From NCBI GenBank assembly GCA_034434635.1, contig DAOTYX010000106.1, positions 1 to 35,252 of the forward strand: a DNA stretch of 35,252 nucleotides, read 5' to 3'. The stretch is from DAOTYX01 sp034434635 (GTDB lineage Bacteria > Chloroflexota > Anaerolineae > B4-G1 > DUEL01). The notes below the pieces were generated by a model. It was not told where the DNA came from, ran no database searches, and saw nothing but the letters and a program-made list of their open reading frames with translations. Below are positions 1-7,202 of the stretch, piece by piece. Numbering within the stretch: the first letter of the stretch is position 1; each line of letters opens with the position of its first letter. The translations under genes and the position numbers were made by a program.

Positions 1-167
1 ATGATGTCGCCGGAAGCAGCATCGGCAATGGCCTGACGCAGCGAACCCGCGCCGTTGTCATTCATGTTGGTGACGGTGCGCGTGGCAGCGTGCGCGACGG
101 GCAGGTTGCTCTCCACCAGCGCCAGGAACAGGACCAGGACTCCAATGAGAACTCGGCAAATTTTCAT
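1..167 (-). CDS. Secreted protein, N-terminal fragment (beta-helix/CSLREA-like)
   Basis: Partial gene: it starts at 167 and runs off the window at base 1, giving about 55 residues. The start follows a good ribosome binding site (GGGAGGTG, about 5 bases before the ATG). The protein begins with a classic signal peptide: MKICR, a hydrophobic stretch VLIGVLVLFLALV, and a probable cleavage site after AHA. The mature part begins with NMNDNGAGSLRQAIADA, the motif typical of the start of secreted right-handed beta-helix proteins and CSLREA-type surface proteins. I infer an exported, possibly surface-attached protein; the fold cannot be confirmed from this fragment. It lies downstream of the kinase/FHA-regulator pair on the same strand, separated by about 320 bases of hairpin-rich DNA, so it may or may not be controlled by them. 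Confidence 0.75.
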   Translation of the reverse strand, partial: MKICRVLIGVLVLFLALVESNLPVAHAATRTVTNMNDNGAGSLRQAIADAASGDI

Positions 168-248
168 GTCGCACCTCCCCTGATTGATTCGCAAACTACG
201 AACCGAGACGGAGTGCTTTCTGGGAGACTCCTTCACCCCATGTGCTGT

Positions 249-385
249 CCCCTCTCCTCTCCCGCTCGCCAGCGGCGGCGGGAGAGGGGAGGGGGGACTG
301 GAGATTTGGGGTGAGCGGCTTCGCTGCCCGCCCCCAAGCCCCCACATCTTTCCCCTCCTCCCCCGCTGATGGGAGAGAAGGGGGC
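249..385. repeat. Two GC-rich imperfect hairpins in a 320-base gap
   Basis: The gap 168-489 holds no convincing gene. It contains a strong inverted repeat: arm 249-265 (CCCCTCTCCTCTCCCGC) pairs with 279-295 with one mismatch. A weaker C-rich/G-rich inverted repeat follows at about 352-385. These pyrimidine/purine-rich dyads resemble the REP-like elements seen elsewhere in the window. They sit after the stop of the FHA regulator (minus strand) and before the secreted-protein start, so they could end or attenuate transcription, although no T-run follows. Confidence 0.55.
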
Positions 386-489
386 AGTGAGGGTAAGGGG
401 GTGAATCCCTCTGTTCTGAGTGTAGCGGACCAGGAGGAGGGCTGCCTAACCCGCAGCCAACAATTGCCCAACAGATGAGGGGTTGGTGA

Positions 490-1095
490 TCAGCCAGCGA
501 TCAGTTTGTAGCCTCGTCCACGCACGGTGAGGATGAGGGCGGGATGATGGGGATCGGGTTCCAGTTTCTCGCGCAGCCGCTTGATCAGGCTCTCGATTTG
601 GTAATCGTATACCTCAGCCTGATATTCTGGCCAGACCGTTTGGGCGATCTCTTGTTTGTTGCAGACATGGCCCGCGTTCCGATGGAGGAGGTTAAAGAGG
701 GCTTGTTCCTTCGAGGATAGGGAAACGGGGGTACGATTGACCCAGATTTCGCCGCTATCCGGGTCTACCACCAGCAGGGGAAACTCAGCCACGCGCAGGG
801 TGGCCTCGGGATCGTGGAAGGTGAAGATGGCGCTGGCAATGGCGATCTCGTCGCCGTCGCGCAAAACTTCTGGCGCCATGATGCGCCGTCCGTTGAGGAA
901 GGTGCCGTTAGCGCTGCCCAGGTCGCGCAGGGTGCAGGTTTCACCATCCCACGCGATTTCGGCATGGCGGCGAGAGGCGCGCCGGTCGGGGATAAAGACG
1001 GTGCAATTGGGAGAGCGGCCCAGCGTGACGAGCGGGTCGGCGAGGGAGAAGCGCCGCCCTGCGGCGTCTGTCAGATATGGCGCAACCTCCGTCAC
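490..1095 (-). CDS. FHA domain / OmpR-type winged-helix regulator
   Basis: A 201-residue protein. The N-terminal half is a forkhead-associated domain: LGRSPNC, RRASRRHAEI and LGSANGTFLNG are the phosphothreonine-binding loops. The C-terminal half (about residues 105-201) is an OmpR/PhoB-type winged helix: LSSKEQALFNLLHRNAG, then QIESLIKRLREKLEPDP and VRGRGYKL, the recognition helix and wing. No receiver domain is present. I chose the GTG start at 1095 because it overlaps the TGA stop of the kinase (GTGA, 4 bases), which implies translational coupling; a longer upstream frame would read through the kinase gene. The likely role is a transcription factor recruited or switched by threonine phosphorylation from the adjacent kinase. 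The order FHA then DNA-binding domain is the reverse of mycobacterial EmbR. Confidence 0.88.
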   Translation of the reverse strand: MTEVAPYLTDAAGRRFSLADPLVTLGRSPNCTVFIPDRRASRRHAEIAWDGETCTLRDLGSANGTFLNGRRIMAPEVLRDGDEIAIASAIFTFHDPEATLRVAEFPLLVVDPDSGEIWVNRTPVSLSSKEQALFNLLHRNAGHVCNKQEIAQTVWPEYQAEVYDYQIESLIKRLREKLEPDPHHPALILTVRGRGYKLIAG

Positions 1096-2678
1096 GGCGC
1101 GGCCTCGTAGGCGATGCGCAGTGTGGGCCGGTCGGCCGGATCCGCCTGCTCGCTCATCATGACCCAATGGTGTGCCATGTTGTGGCTGTCCTCGGACATC
1201 ATCACGACCAGGCCATTGTTGAGTTGGCCGCGCTCGACCCAGGCCCGCAGCGCCTCGCTCACGTCGAGGGTCAGGTATCCGGCGTCGGGCACAGGGACGA
1301 GGTCGAGCGGCACGAAATCATAGTCAATCCCGGCGGCCAACCCTGGCGCGCTCCAGGGCGTGTCATAGTTGGCCGTCGCCGCGTCCCAGGGTACCAGCAT
1401 GCGATAGGCAACGGCAGCGCCAGGGAGCGACTGGTCGCCCCACAGTTCGACCTTCAGCGTCAGCGTGGCCGAGACGATCCTGACGCCAGGAGGGAGGGCA
1501 GACAGGTCAAAGCGAAAGAGCAGCCGGTCGGGGGTGAGTGGCCCCTGGAGGTGCACCAGATCGGCGTCGCCCCACAGCGCGTCGGGCACATCGGGGTCGA
1601 GCCAGGTGTCGGCGACGGCGTCCGGCCCGGAGATCACGAGCGTGGCGCGTTCCCCCGGCGCAAGCGTGGGCGTAGGCCGCACCAGCAGGCCGGACAGCAT
1701 CTGCCAGGGGCGGGTCAGGAGCAGCGCGGTCACAAGCGCGACAGCGGTCATCGCAACACCGAACACCCACACCGCCCGGCGTGGGACGGCGCGCCGTAGC
1801 GACGGGCCCTGCGCCCGCCCTTCGATGGCCGCATGCAGCGCGCGGCCCAATTCGCCTGCCGTCTGGAAACGGTCGCCGGGGTCCTTGGCCAGCGCCTTGA
1901 GGATCACCCGCCCGATCGCCTCCGGCAGGTCGGGATTCAGAGAGCGGGGCGAAGGCAAGGGTGCAGTGATGTGCTTGAGGATGATGGCATATGGGGTGTC
2001 GGCGTCGAAGGGCACACGCCCGGTGCAGAGTTGATACAGCATCACGCCCAGCGCATAGATATCGGAACGGGTGTCGCCCGGCTCTCCCTTGCCCTGCTCC
2101 GGTGACATGTAGGCCGGTGTTCCCAACGCGCCGCCGCTTTCGGTGATGACCGTCGAATCCACCATGTGGGCAATGCCAAAGTCAGTCAGCACTGGACGGC
2201 CATCGGGGGTAATGATGACATTGGCGGGCTTGAGGTCGCGGTGCACCACCCCCTGCCGGTGGGCGTGGTCGAGCGCATCGGCCAGCGCCCCGATCACGCG
2301 CTCGATTTCCGGCAGCGTCATACGCTCGCCCCGGCAGTCCAGGTCACGCAGCAGCGCCTTGAGGCTGGTGCCTTCCAGGTATTCCATCACCAGAAAGGCC
2401 ACGCCCTGGTCGGTGTCGAAATCGTAGACACGCACAATGTGGGGATGATCGAGCGCAGCAATGGCGCGCGCCTCGCGGCGAAAGCGCGCGGCGAAATCCT
2501 CGTCGCCGGTCAGGTGGGGGTTCAGTACCTTGACCGCGACATAGCGGTCGAGATCGGGCTGATAGGCTTTGTAAACCTGCGCCATCCCGCCCTGGCCCAG
2601 TTTCTCGACCAGGCGATACTTGCCCAGCGTGATGCCGGTCAGATCGAAAGCAGCGACGGGCAGCGGATTCTTGCTCAT
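1092..2678 (-). CDS. Transmembrane Ser/Thr protein kinase with DNRLRE-like ectodomain
   Basis: A 528-residue Hanks-type kinase. The cytoplasmic kinase domain covers about residues 20-285: glycine loop GQGGMAQVYKA, VAVKVL lysine (about K50), catalytic HRDLKPANV (about D148), DFG (about D166), and GTPAYMSPEQ activation segment. One membrane helix follows near residues 303-322. The extracellular part (about 350-528) has the pattern of the DNRLRE/disaggregatase-related beta-sandwich: ADTWLDPDVPDALWG, LLFRFDLSALP and VSATLTLKV. PASTA repeats, common in kinases of this layout, are absent. The start is ambiguous: ATG 2678 is chosen, with TTG 2696 or GTG 2690 possible; none has a strong ribosome binding site. 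The gene is transcribed with the FHA regulator, which is its likely substrate. The extracellular ligand is unknown. Confidence 0.9.
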   Translation of the reverse strand: MSKNPLPVAAFDLTGITLGKYRLVEKLGQGGMAQVYKAYQPDLDRYVAVKVLNPHLTGDEDFAARFRREARAIAALDHPHIVRVYDFDTDQGVAFLVMEYLEGTSLKALLRDLDCRGERMTLPEIERVIGALADALDHAHRQGVVHRDLKPANVIITPDGRPVLTDFGIAHMVDSTVITESGGALGTPAYMSPEQGKGEPGDTRSDIYALGVMLYQLCTGRVPFDADTPYAIILKHITAPLPSPRSLNPDLPEAIGRVILKALAKDPGDRFQTAGELGRALHAAIEGRAQGPSLRRAVPRRAVWVFGVAMTAVALVTALLLTRPWQMLSGLLVRPTPTLAPGERATLVISGPDAVADTWLDPDVPDALWGDADLVHLQGPLTPDRLLFRFDLSALPPGVRIVSATLTLKVELWGDQSLPGAAVAYRMLVPWDAATANYDTPWSAPGLAAGIDYDFVPLDLVPVPDAGYLTLDVSEALRAWVERGQLNNGLVVMMSEDSHNMAHHWVMMSEQADPADRPTLRIAYEAAP

Positions 2679-2783
2679 CAGACGCCACACACTCAAGACG
2701 TCGTGCTGTAGTCGTACGACAAGAACACTCTTGTCTCCCCCGCTGCGTCCGCTTCGATCAACGGCTCGACCACAGCCAATACC

Positions 2784-2811
2784 ACTATATCCGAATCCGA
2801 GAATTGTGCAA
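2784..2811 (-). promoter_or_regulatory. sigma70-like promoter for kinase operon
   Basis: On the minus strand there is a -35 TTGCAC (2811-2806), a 16-base spacer and a -10 TATAGT (2789-2784). The predicted transcript starts near 2777 and has a leader of roughly 100 bases that includes a perfect 7-bp hairpin GACAAGA/TCTTGTC (2718-2735) and the palindrome GTCGTACGAC (2711-2720), which could be an operator. Confidence 0.55.
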
Positions 2812-3168
2812 GAGCAGTGAGTCGAAGGACCTCACCAGACTGCGGCACTTCCCTTTTCTTCGTGTTGGGTATAAAATGGGTTCACCAGCGAGCTCCAGAC
2901 AACAACCAGGGAGGAACACCGGTCTGTGGCGGCAAAAGCGCACCCCTACACCGGGCGCGTCCGCGAGCAGGTCGAATGTGGCGCCGGTTGTGCTTGTGCA
3001 CCTTATGCCAGGCAGAGAACAGGGCTGTCCGTTGTTGATACTCCCCCGAAGCCCATCCACAGCCAACCACCGCTGTACCCGCAATCCCCAAGGTCGGAGC
3101 GCTGCCCGGCGCCAGACCGTGGTGGAGGACGAACCGCAACCAACGGTCCTCATCCTATTCACAACCGC
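2812..3168. other. Long upstream region of the thiolase operon; no gene seen
   Basis: No reading frame here has a start with ribosome binding site or a recognisable product. A TATAAA box (2870-2875) on the plus strand has only a poor -35 about 17 bases upstream, so a promoter for the operon at 3183 is possible but weak. If used, it would give a leader of about 300 bases. I could not match the leader to a known riboswitch class. Confidence 0.35.
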
Positions 3169-3182
3169 AAGGAGGTATCCTG

Positions 3183-4541
3183 ATGCGTCCTGTATACGCC
3201 GTCGCGGGCGGGGTCTCTAAGTTCGCCAAGGCCCGGCCCGACAAGACCTTTCCCGCTCTGGTCAAGGAGGCCTACGACTACGCCCTGGCCGACATAGGGT
3301 TGGAGCACCCCCGCTTTGTCGAGCTGGTAGATGGCACAGTGGCCTCCTACTTCTCCGACCACTTCAGCCGTCAGCTGATGGCCGGCATCATCGCCCAGGA
3401 CTACCTGGGCATGTGCCCCAAGCCCTCCCACCGCGTCGAGGGCGGCGGCGCTACCGGCGGCATCTGCTTCCAGGAGGGTTGGAAGGCGATCGCCTCCGGC
3501 TACATGGACATCTGTCTCTGCTACGGCTTCGAGACGATGTCCCACGTGGAGACGTGGAAGGGGAATGAGTTCATCGCCCTGGCTTCCGATGTCTCTTTCG
3601 ATTACCCGGTGGGCGGCTTCTACTCCGGCTATTACGCCATGATGGTCACCCGGCATATGCAAGAGTTCGGCACCACGGTGGAGCAGATGGCCCATGTCTC
3701 GGTCAAGAACCACATGAACGCCTACCACAACCCCTACGCCCAGAAGCGCATGCGGTTGACCATCGCCGACGTGCGTGCCGCGCCGATGGTGGCTTGGCCG
3801 CTGACCCGCCACGACATCTGCGTCATGAGCGACGGTGCGGCCTGCACCATCCTGTGCAGCGAAGAGGGCCTGACCAGGCTGGAAAAGGCCAGCGGCCGGC
3901 GCATCCCTCGTGTAAGGGTCTCCGGCATCGGCCGCGGCACGGATGCCATGCGCATGAGCGACCGTCCCCACCAGTCCTACGAAGACTTCTACAAATACAA
4001 TGCCCTGCCCAATGAGATGGACGACGACTCCCGCGCTTACTACAAGGAACTGTGGGGGCGAGGGTTCCGCTACCCTGGCGTCCACTCCTTCCGCGCCGGG
4101 CGGATGGCCAGCAAGGAGGCTTACAAGAACGCTGGCATCACCGATCCGCTGCACGAGATTGACTTCGTCGAGCTGCACGACGCCTATACCTCGTCCGAGA
4201 TTCAGACCTACGAGGACATGGGATTGTGCCGTTATGGGGAGGGCGGCCCCTTCGCCGCCAGCGGCAAGGCGTTCATGCCCGGCATTGACTACGGGCTGAA
4301 CCTGCCTGAGCCGCCTGTCTGCCCGGTGAACCCCTCCGGCGGCCTGATCGCCTGCGGCCATCCGGTCGGCGCAACAGGGCTGATGCAGGCGGTCTTCGCC
4401 ATCTGGCAACTGCAGGGCACTATCGCCAAACACTTCGGTGACCCTACGCTGCAGGTGCCGGACGCCCGCCGCGGTGCCATCCATTCCCACGCTGGCACTG
4501 GCACTTACGTCACCGTGAGTATCCTGGAACGAGAAGCGTGA
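3183..4541 (+). CDS. Thiolase-fold protein (SCP2/Ltp2-like) lacking the nucleophilic Cys
   Basis: A 452-residue member of the thiolase superfamily. The start has an excellent ribosome binding site (AAGGAGGT, 3169-3176). Family landmarks are ELHDAYTSSEI (about 330-340), NPSGGLIACGHPVGATG (His393 of the GHP motif) and a C-terminal HAGTG (436-440). Where thiolases read EGACASGG, with Cys as the acyl-accepting nucleophile near residue 89, this protein reads EGGGATGG, so the position is Gly89. The C-terminal CxGxG cysteine is also replaced, by His436. Claisen condensation or thiolysis by the usual route is therefore unlikely. Family knowledge: the steroid side-chain aldolase Ltp2 is a thiolase-fold enzyme without this Cys that works with a DUF35 partner, and a DUF35-like gene follows 15 bases downstream. 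I infer a CoA-ester retro-aldolase or another repurposed activity; the substrate is unknown. Automatic annotation would probably call it acetyl-CoA acetyltransferase. Confidence 0.85.
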   Translation: MRPVYAVAGGVSKFAKARPDKTFPALVKEAYDYALADIGLEHPRFVELVDGTVASYFSDHFSRQLMAGIIAQDYLGMCPKPSHRVEGGGATGGICFQEGWKAIASGYMDICLCYGFETMSHVETWKGNEFIALASDVSFDYPVGGFYSGYYAMMVTRHMQEFGTTVEQMAHVSVKNHMNAYHNPYAQKRMRLTIADVRAAPMVAWPLTRHDICVMSDGAACTILCSEEGLTRLEKASGRRIPRVRVSGIGRGTDAMRMSDRPHQSYEDFYKYNALPNEMDDDSRAYYKELWGRGFRYPGVHSFRAGRMASKEAYKNAGITDPLHEIDFVELHDAYTSSEIQTYEDMGLCRYGEGGPFAASGKAFMPGIDYGLNLPEPPVCPVNPSGGLIACGHPVGATGLMQAVFAIWQLQGTIAKHFGDPTLQVPDARRGAIHSHAGTGTYVTVSILEREA

Positions 4542-4556
4542 GCCGAGGAGAGAGAC

Positions 4557-5105
4557 ATGTCCGACAAGAAGATCGAAACTCAGATGCCTGAGAGCCTGGA
4601 AGGGACCGTCGTCTTCAACGTGCCTTTCCCTTCTGACAACGACCTGTCGGTGCTGAAGCGCATGAGCCCCATCGTCATCCGCCAGCCTTACCACATCGAA
4701 TACATCCACTCCTACGGGCAGGACTCTCCGTTCTTCGCCGGGCTGGCCAACCGCCGCTTCCTGGTCTGCCGGGAGCCGCAGACCGGCTACACCTACGCCA
4801 CGCCGCGCGGTCACGACATGTACACCGGGCGGGAGACGGAGTGGGTGGAGATTGCGCCGGAAGGACGTATCCACGCCTTCACCGTCTGCCATTTCGGCTC
4901 GGAGGCCTTCCTGCCGGAGTGTCCCTTTGTGCTGATCCTGGTGGAGTTCGAGGAGTGCGACACGCTGTTCCTGGGCCGCCTGGTAGGAGTGGATCCCAAC
5001 GACGCCGGGATACATTGGATCGGCCAGCGGGTGCGCGGGCGCTTCCTGCGTAACTCCAAGTTCAAGCCGACTGACATCTACTTCAACCTGGTCGAGTCGC
5101 ACTGA
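4557..5105 (+). CDS. DUF35/OB-fold acyl-CoA-associated protein with degenerate zinc ribbon
   Basis: A 182-residue protein with ribosome binding site GAGGAGAG before the ATG. The pattern is that of the DUF35 partner of thiolase-like enzymes: an N-terminal helical segment ending SPFFAGLANRRFLVC, a ribbon region with the conserved TPR (normally PPR), then an OB-fold starting GRIHAFTV. Normal family members carry four zinc-binding cysteines (CxxC...CxxC) in the ribbon; only one Cys (in FLVCREP) remains, so zinc binding is probably lost. In characterised systems (archaeal thiolase/HMG-CoA synthase, Ltp2-ChsH2, BbsAB) this subunit holds the CoA substrate or bridges enzymes. Its position directly after the Cys-less thiolase implies a stable complex between the two. 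Confidence 0.75.
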   Translation: MSDKKIETQMPESLEGTVVFNVPFPSDNDLSVLKRMSPIVIRQPYHIEYIHSYGQDSPFFAGLANRRFLVCREPQTGYTYATPRGHDMYTGRETEWVEIAPEGRIHAFTVCHFGSEAFLPECPFVLILVEFEECDTLFLGRLVGVDPNDAGIHWIGQRVRGRFLRNSKFKPTDIYFNLVESH

Positions 5106-5122
5106 CCTGTGGGGAGGCCAGT

Positions 5123-6265
5123 ATGGACTTCGAACTGAGCGAGGAGCATCGTCTGCTGCGCCGCACGGTGCGCGACTTCGCCGAGACGGAGATCGGGCCG
5201 CGCGCCGAGGAGATTGACGCCACCGACGAGTTTCCCTGGGACATCTTCCGCAAGATGGGCGCCGCGGGCCTGCTGGGCCTCCCCTTCCCGGAGCAGTACG
5301 GCGGCTCCGGCGGGGATATGCTCAGCCAGGCGCTGGCGCTGGAGGAGATCGCCCGCGTCTCCGGCACGATGGCTATCATCCTGGACGCTCACACCTCCCT
5401 CTGCTGCGAGCCGATCTACCTCTTCGGCACCGAAGAGCAGAAGCAGAAGTACCTGGTGCCGCTGGCGCGGGGGGAGAAGGTGGGTGCCTTTGGATTGACC
5501 GAGCCGCAGGCCGGCTCCGACGCCGGCGCCACGCGCACCCGCGCCGTGCGCGACGGCGACGAGTGGGTGCTCAACGGGCAGAAGATCTTCATCACCAATG
5601 GCTCCATCGCCGATGTGGCTGTGGTCACCGCCAAGACCGACCCGGAGAAGGGCACCCGCGGCATCTCTGCCTTCATCGTCGAGAAGGGCACGCCGGGTTT
5701 CACGCCGGGGCGGGATGAGAAGAAGATGGGGCTGAAGGGGTCGGTCACCTCCGAACTCTTCTTCGAGAACTGCCGTATCCCTCTCGGCAACCTGCTGGGC
5801 CGCGAGAACGAGGGCTTCAAGCAGTTCCTCACCACCCTCGACGGCGGACGGGTGGCCATCGCGGCAATGGCCCTGGGATTGGCGCAGGGGGCGTTCGAGA
5901 AAGCCCTGGCCTACGCCAAGGAGCGCGTGCAGTTCGGTCAACCCATCGCCAACTTCCAGGCCATCCAGTGGATGATCGCTGACATGGCTACGGACATCGA
6001 AGCGGCCCGCCTGATGGTCTACCGCGCCGCCTGGCTGAAGGACCGCGGTCAGCGCTTCACCCGCGAGGCCTCGATGGCCAAACTCTGCGCCACGGAGACC
6101 TCGGAGCGGGTCTGCTACAAGGCCATCCAGATCCACGGCGGCTATGGCTACACGCGCGACTATGCCGTCGAGCGGATGTACCGCGACCAGCGGCTGTGCG
6201 CTATCGGGGAGGGGACGAACGAGATTCAGCGGCTGGTGATCGCCCGTCAGTTGCTCGCGGAGTGA
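5123..6265 (+). CDS. Acyl-CoA dehydrogenase
   Basis: A 380-residue FAD flavoenzyme of normal length that introduces an alpha,beta double bond into acyl-CoA and passes electrons to ETF. Motifs seen: AFGLTEPQAGSDAG (flavin/substrate loop), FITNGSIADV, the ERVQFGQPIANFQAIQ helix, QIHGGYGYTRDY, and the C-terminal IGEGTNEIQRL whose Glu corresponds to the catalytic base of short/medium-chain enzymes. Ribosome binding site GGGGAGG precedes the ATG. The catalytic set looks intact, unlike the two genes before it. It probably acts in the same pathway, oxidising the acyl-CoA before or after the thiolase-fold step. The stop overlaps the next start (GTGA). Confidence 0.95.
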   Translation: MDFELSEEHRLLRRTVRDFAETEIGPRAEEIDATDEFPWDIFRKMGAAGLLGLPFPEQYGGSGGDMLSQALALEEIARVSGTMAIILDAHTSLCCEPIYLFGTEEQKQKYLVPLARGEKVGAFGLTEPQAGSDAGATRTRAVRDGDEWVLNGQKIFITNGSIADVAVVTAKTDPEKGTRGISAFIVEKGTPGFTPGRDEKKMGLKGSVTSELFFENCRIPLGNLLGRENEGFKQFLTTLDGGRVAIAAMALGLAQGAFEKALAYAKERVQFGQPIANFQAIQWMIADMATDIEAARLMVYRAAWLKDRGQRFTREASMAKLCATETSERVCYKAIQIHGGYGYTRDYAVERMYRDQRLCAIGEGTNEIQRLVIARQLLAE

Positions 6266-7131
6266 ACGCTACAAGAACAACCACTGCTGCACGGAAGGCC
6301 AATCTCACCGTCCGCACCGCTCAGCCCGATGACGTGCTGGCGATCCGTCACCTGCTGGCCAGCACGCACCGTCCCAGCGTGCACAACTGGCCGTGGGAGG
6401 AGCATCTGGGGCAGGACGTCTTCCTCCTGACCCTGCTGGAGGGGAGACCGGTGGGCGCGCTGTTGGCCTGGCCCGACACGGGGCCGGTCGCCTGGGCGCG
6501 CCTGGCCGTGCTGGCCCGCGACGTGCCTGCCGAGGCCTGGCTGGACCGCGTGCTTGTGCCGTTGCGCGTGACGCTGCGCTGCCTGGGGGCCCGTCTGTTG
6601 GCCTGGATGGACCTGGGGGAGTGGGCAGGGGAGGCACTCCAGGCGCACGGCTTCCATCAAAGCACGCGCCTGACCACCCTGCTCAAGGAGGACCGTCGCC
6701 TGCCGCCGCTTCCCTCCGTGCGGGCACGGCTGCGCGCGGCGGAGGCCGCGGACATCGCGGAGGTAGCGCGGGTGGATCGCGCGGCATTCACCCCGCCCTG
6801 GTGGTTGAGCGCGCGCACGCTGGAGCGGATGCGCCGGCAGGCCGCCTGTTTCCTGGTGGCGGAGCGGCAGGGCCGGTGTGTGGGATATGTGGCGGGGGAG
6901 CGGAGCGACTTCGGCGGGCATATCAGCCGCCTGGCGGTCGCCCCGCGCTGGCAGGGCCAGGGCCTGGGCCGGCTTCTGCTGAGCGAAGCGCTCTCCCATC
7001 TGTGGGGGCTGGGGATTGTCGAGGTGATGCTCAACACCCAGGAGAGCAACCAGTCCTCATGTCGCCTCTACCAGCGGATGGGGTTTCGTACCTACGGCTG
7101 GCCGGTGGGAGTGTATGAGCGTCTGTTGTAG
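6262..7131 (+). CDS. Tandem GNAT-fold N-acetyltransferase
   Basis: A 289-residue protein. The C-terminal half (about 150-289) is a good GNAT domain: ISRLAVAPRWQGQGLGRLLL is the acetyl-CoA-binding V/I-x-x-x-x-Q/R-G-x-G/A segment, followed by NQSSCRLYQRMGF, as in RimI-like enzymes. The N-terminal half is a diverged second GNAT-like region without a clear CoA motif. I chose the GTG at 6262 because it overlaps the acyl-CoA dehydrogenase stop by 4 bases; an ATG at 6196 in frame would lie deep inside that gene. The acceptor substrate is unknown. Co-translation with the acyl-CoA genes may be only operonic. Confidence 0.8.
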   Translation: MNATRTTTAARKANLTVRTAQPDDVLAIRHLLASTHRPSVHNWPWEEHLGQDVFLLTLLEGRPVGALLAWPDTGPVAWARLAVLARDVPAEAWLDRVLVPLRVTLRCLGARLLAWMDLGEWAGEALQAHGFHQSTRLTTLLKEDRRLPPLPSVRARLRAAEAADIAEVARVDRAAFTPPWWLSARTLERMRRQAACFLVAERQGRCVGYVAGERSDFGGHISRLAVAPRWQGQGLGRLLLSEALSHLWGLGIVEVMLNTQESNQSSCRLYQRMGFRTYGWPVGVYERLL

Positions 7132-7155
7132 GACGGCGACTCGCCAGCCATCCTT

Positions 7156-7184
7156 TTGCCCTTTGCAGCCAGTAGTGTTACAAT
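7156..7184 (+). promoter_or_regulatory. sigma70-like promoter
   Basis: -35 TTGCCC (7156-7161), 17-base spacer, -10 TACAAT (7179-7184). It lies 18 bases before the ATG at 7203, so the leader is only about a dozen bases and contains a weak CAGGG ribosome binding site. Confidence 0.7.
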
Positions 7185-7202
7185 AGTGATCACAACAGGG
7201 TA

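Noticed and set aside
1092..2678. PASTA-type cell-wall-sensing kinase
   Set aside because: The ectodomain shows the DNRLRE-like pattern and no PASTA repeat.
2870..3168. Riboswitch in the leader of the thiolase operon
   Set aside because: I tried to match cobalamin, SAM and glycine consensus elements; the conserved boxes were not present in order.
2804..3220. Open frames upstream of the thiolase gene
   Set aside because: No ribosome binding site, no family pattern, and one of them overlaps the strongly supported start at 3183.
3159..5102. Long open frame on the minus strand opposite the thiolase/DUF35 genes
   Set aside because: It has no recognisable motifs or ribosome binding site and spans two well-supported plus-strand genes; it is a codon-bias shadow in GC-rich DNA.
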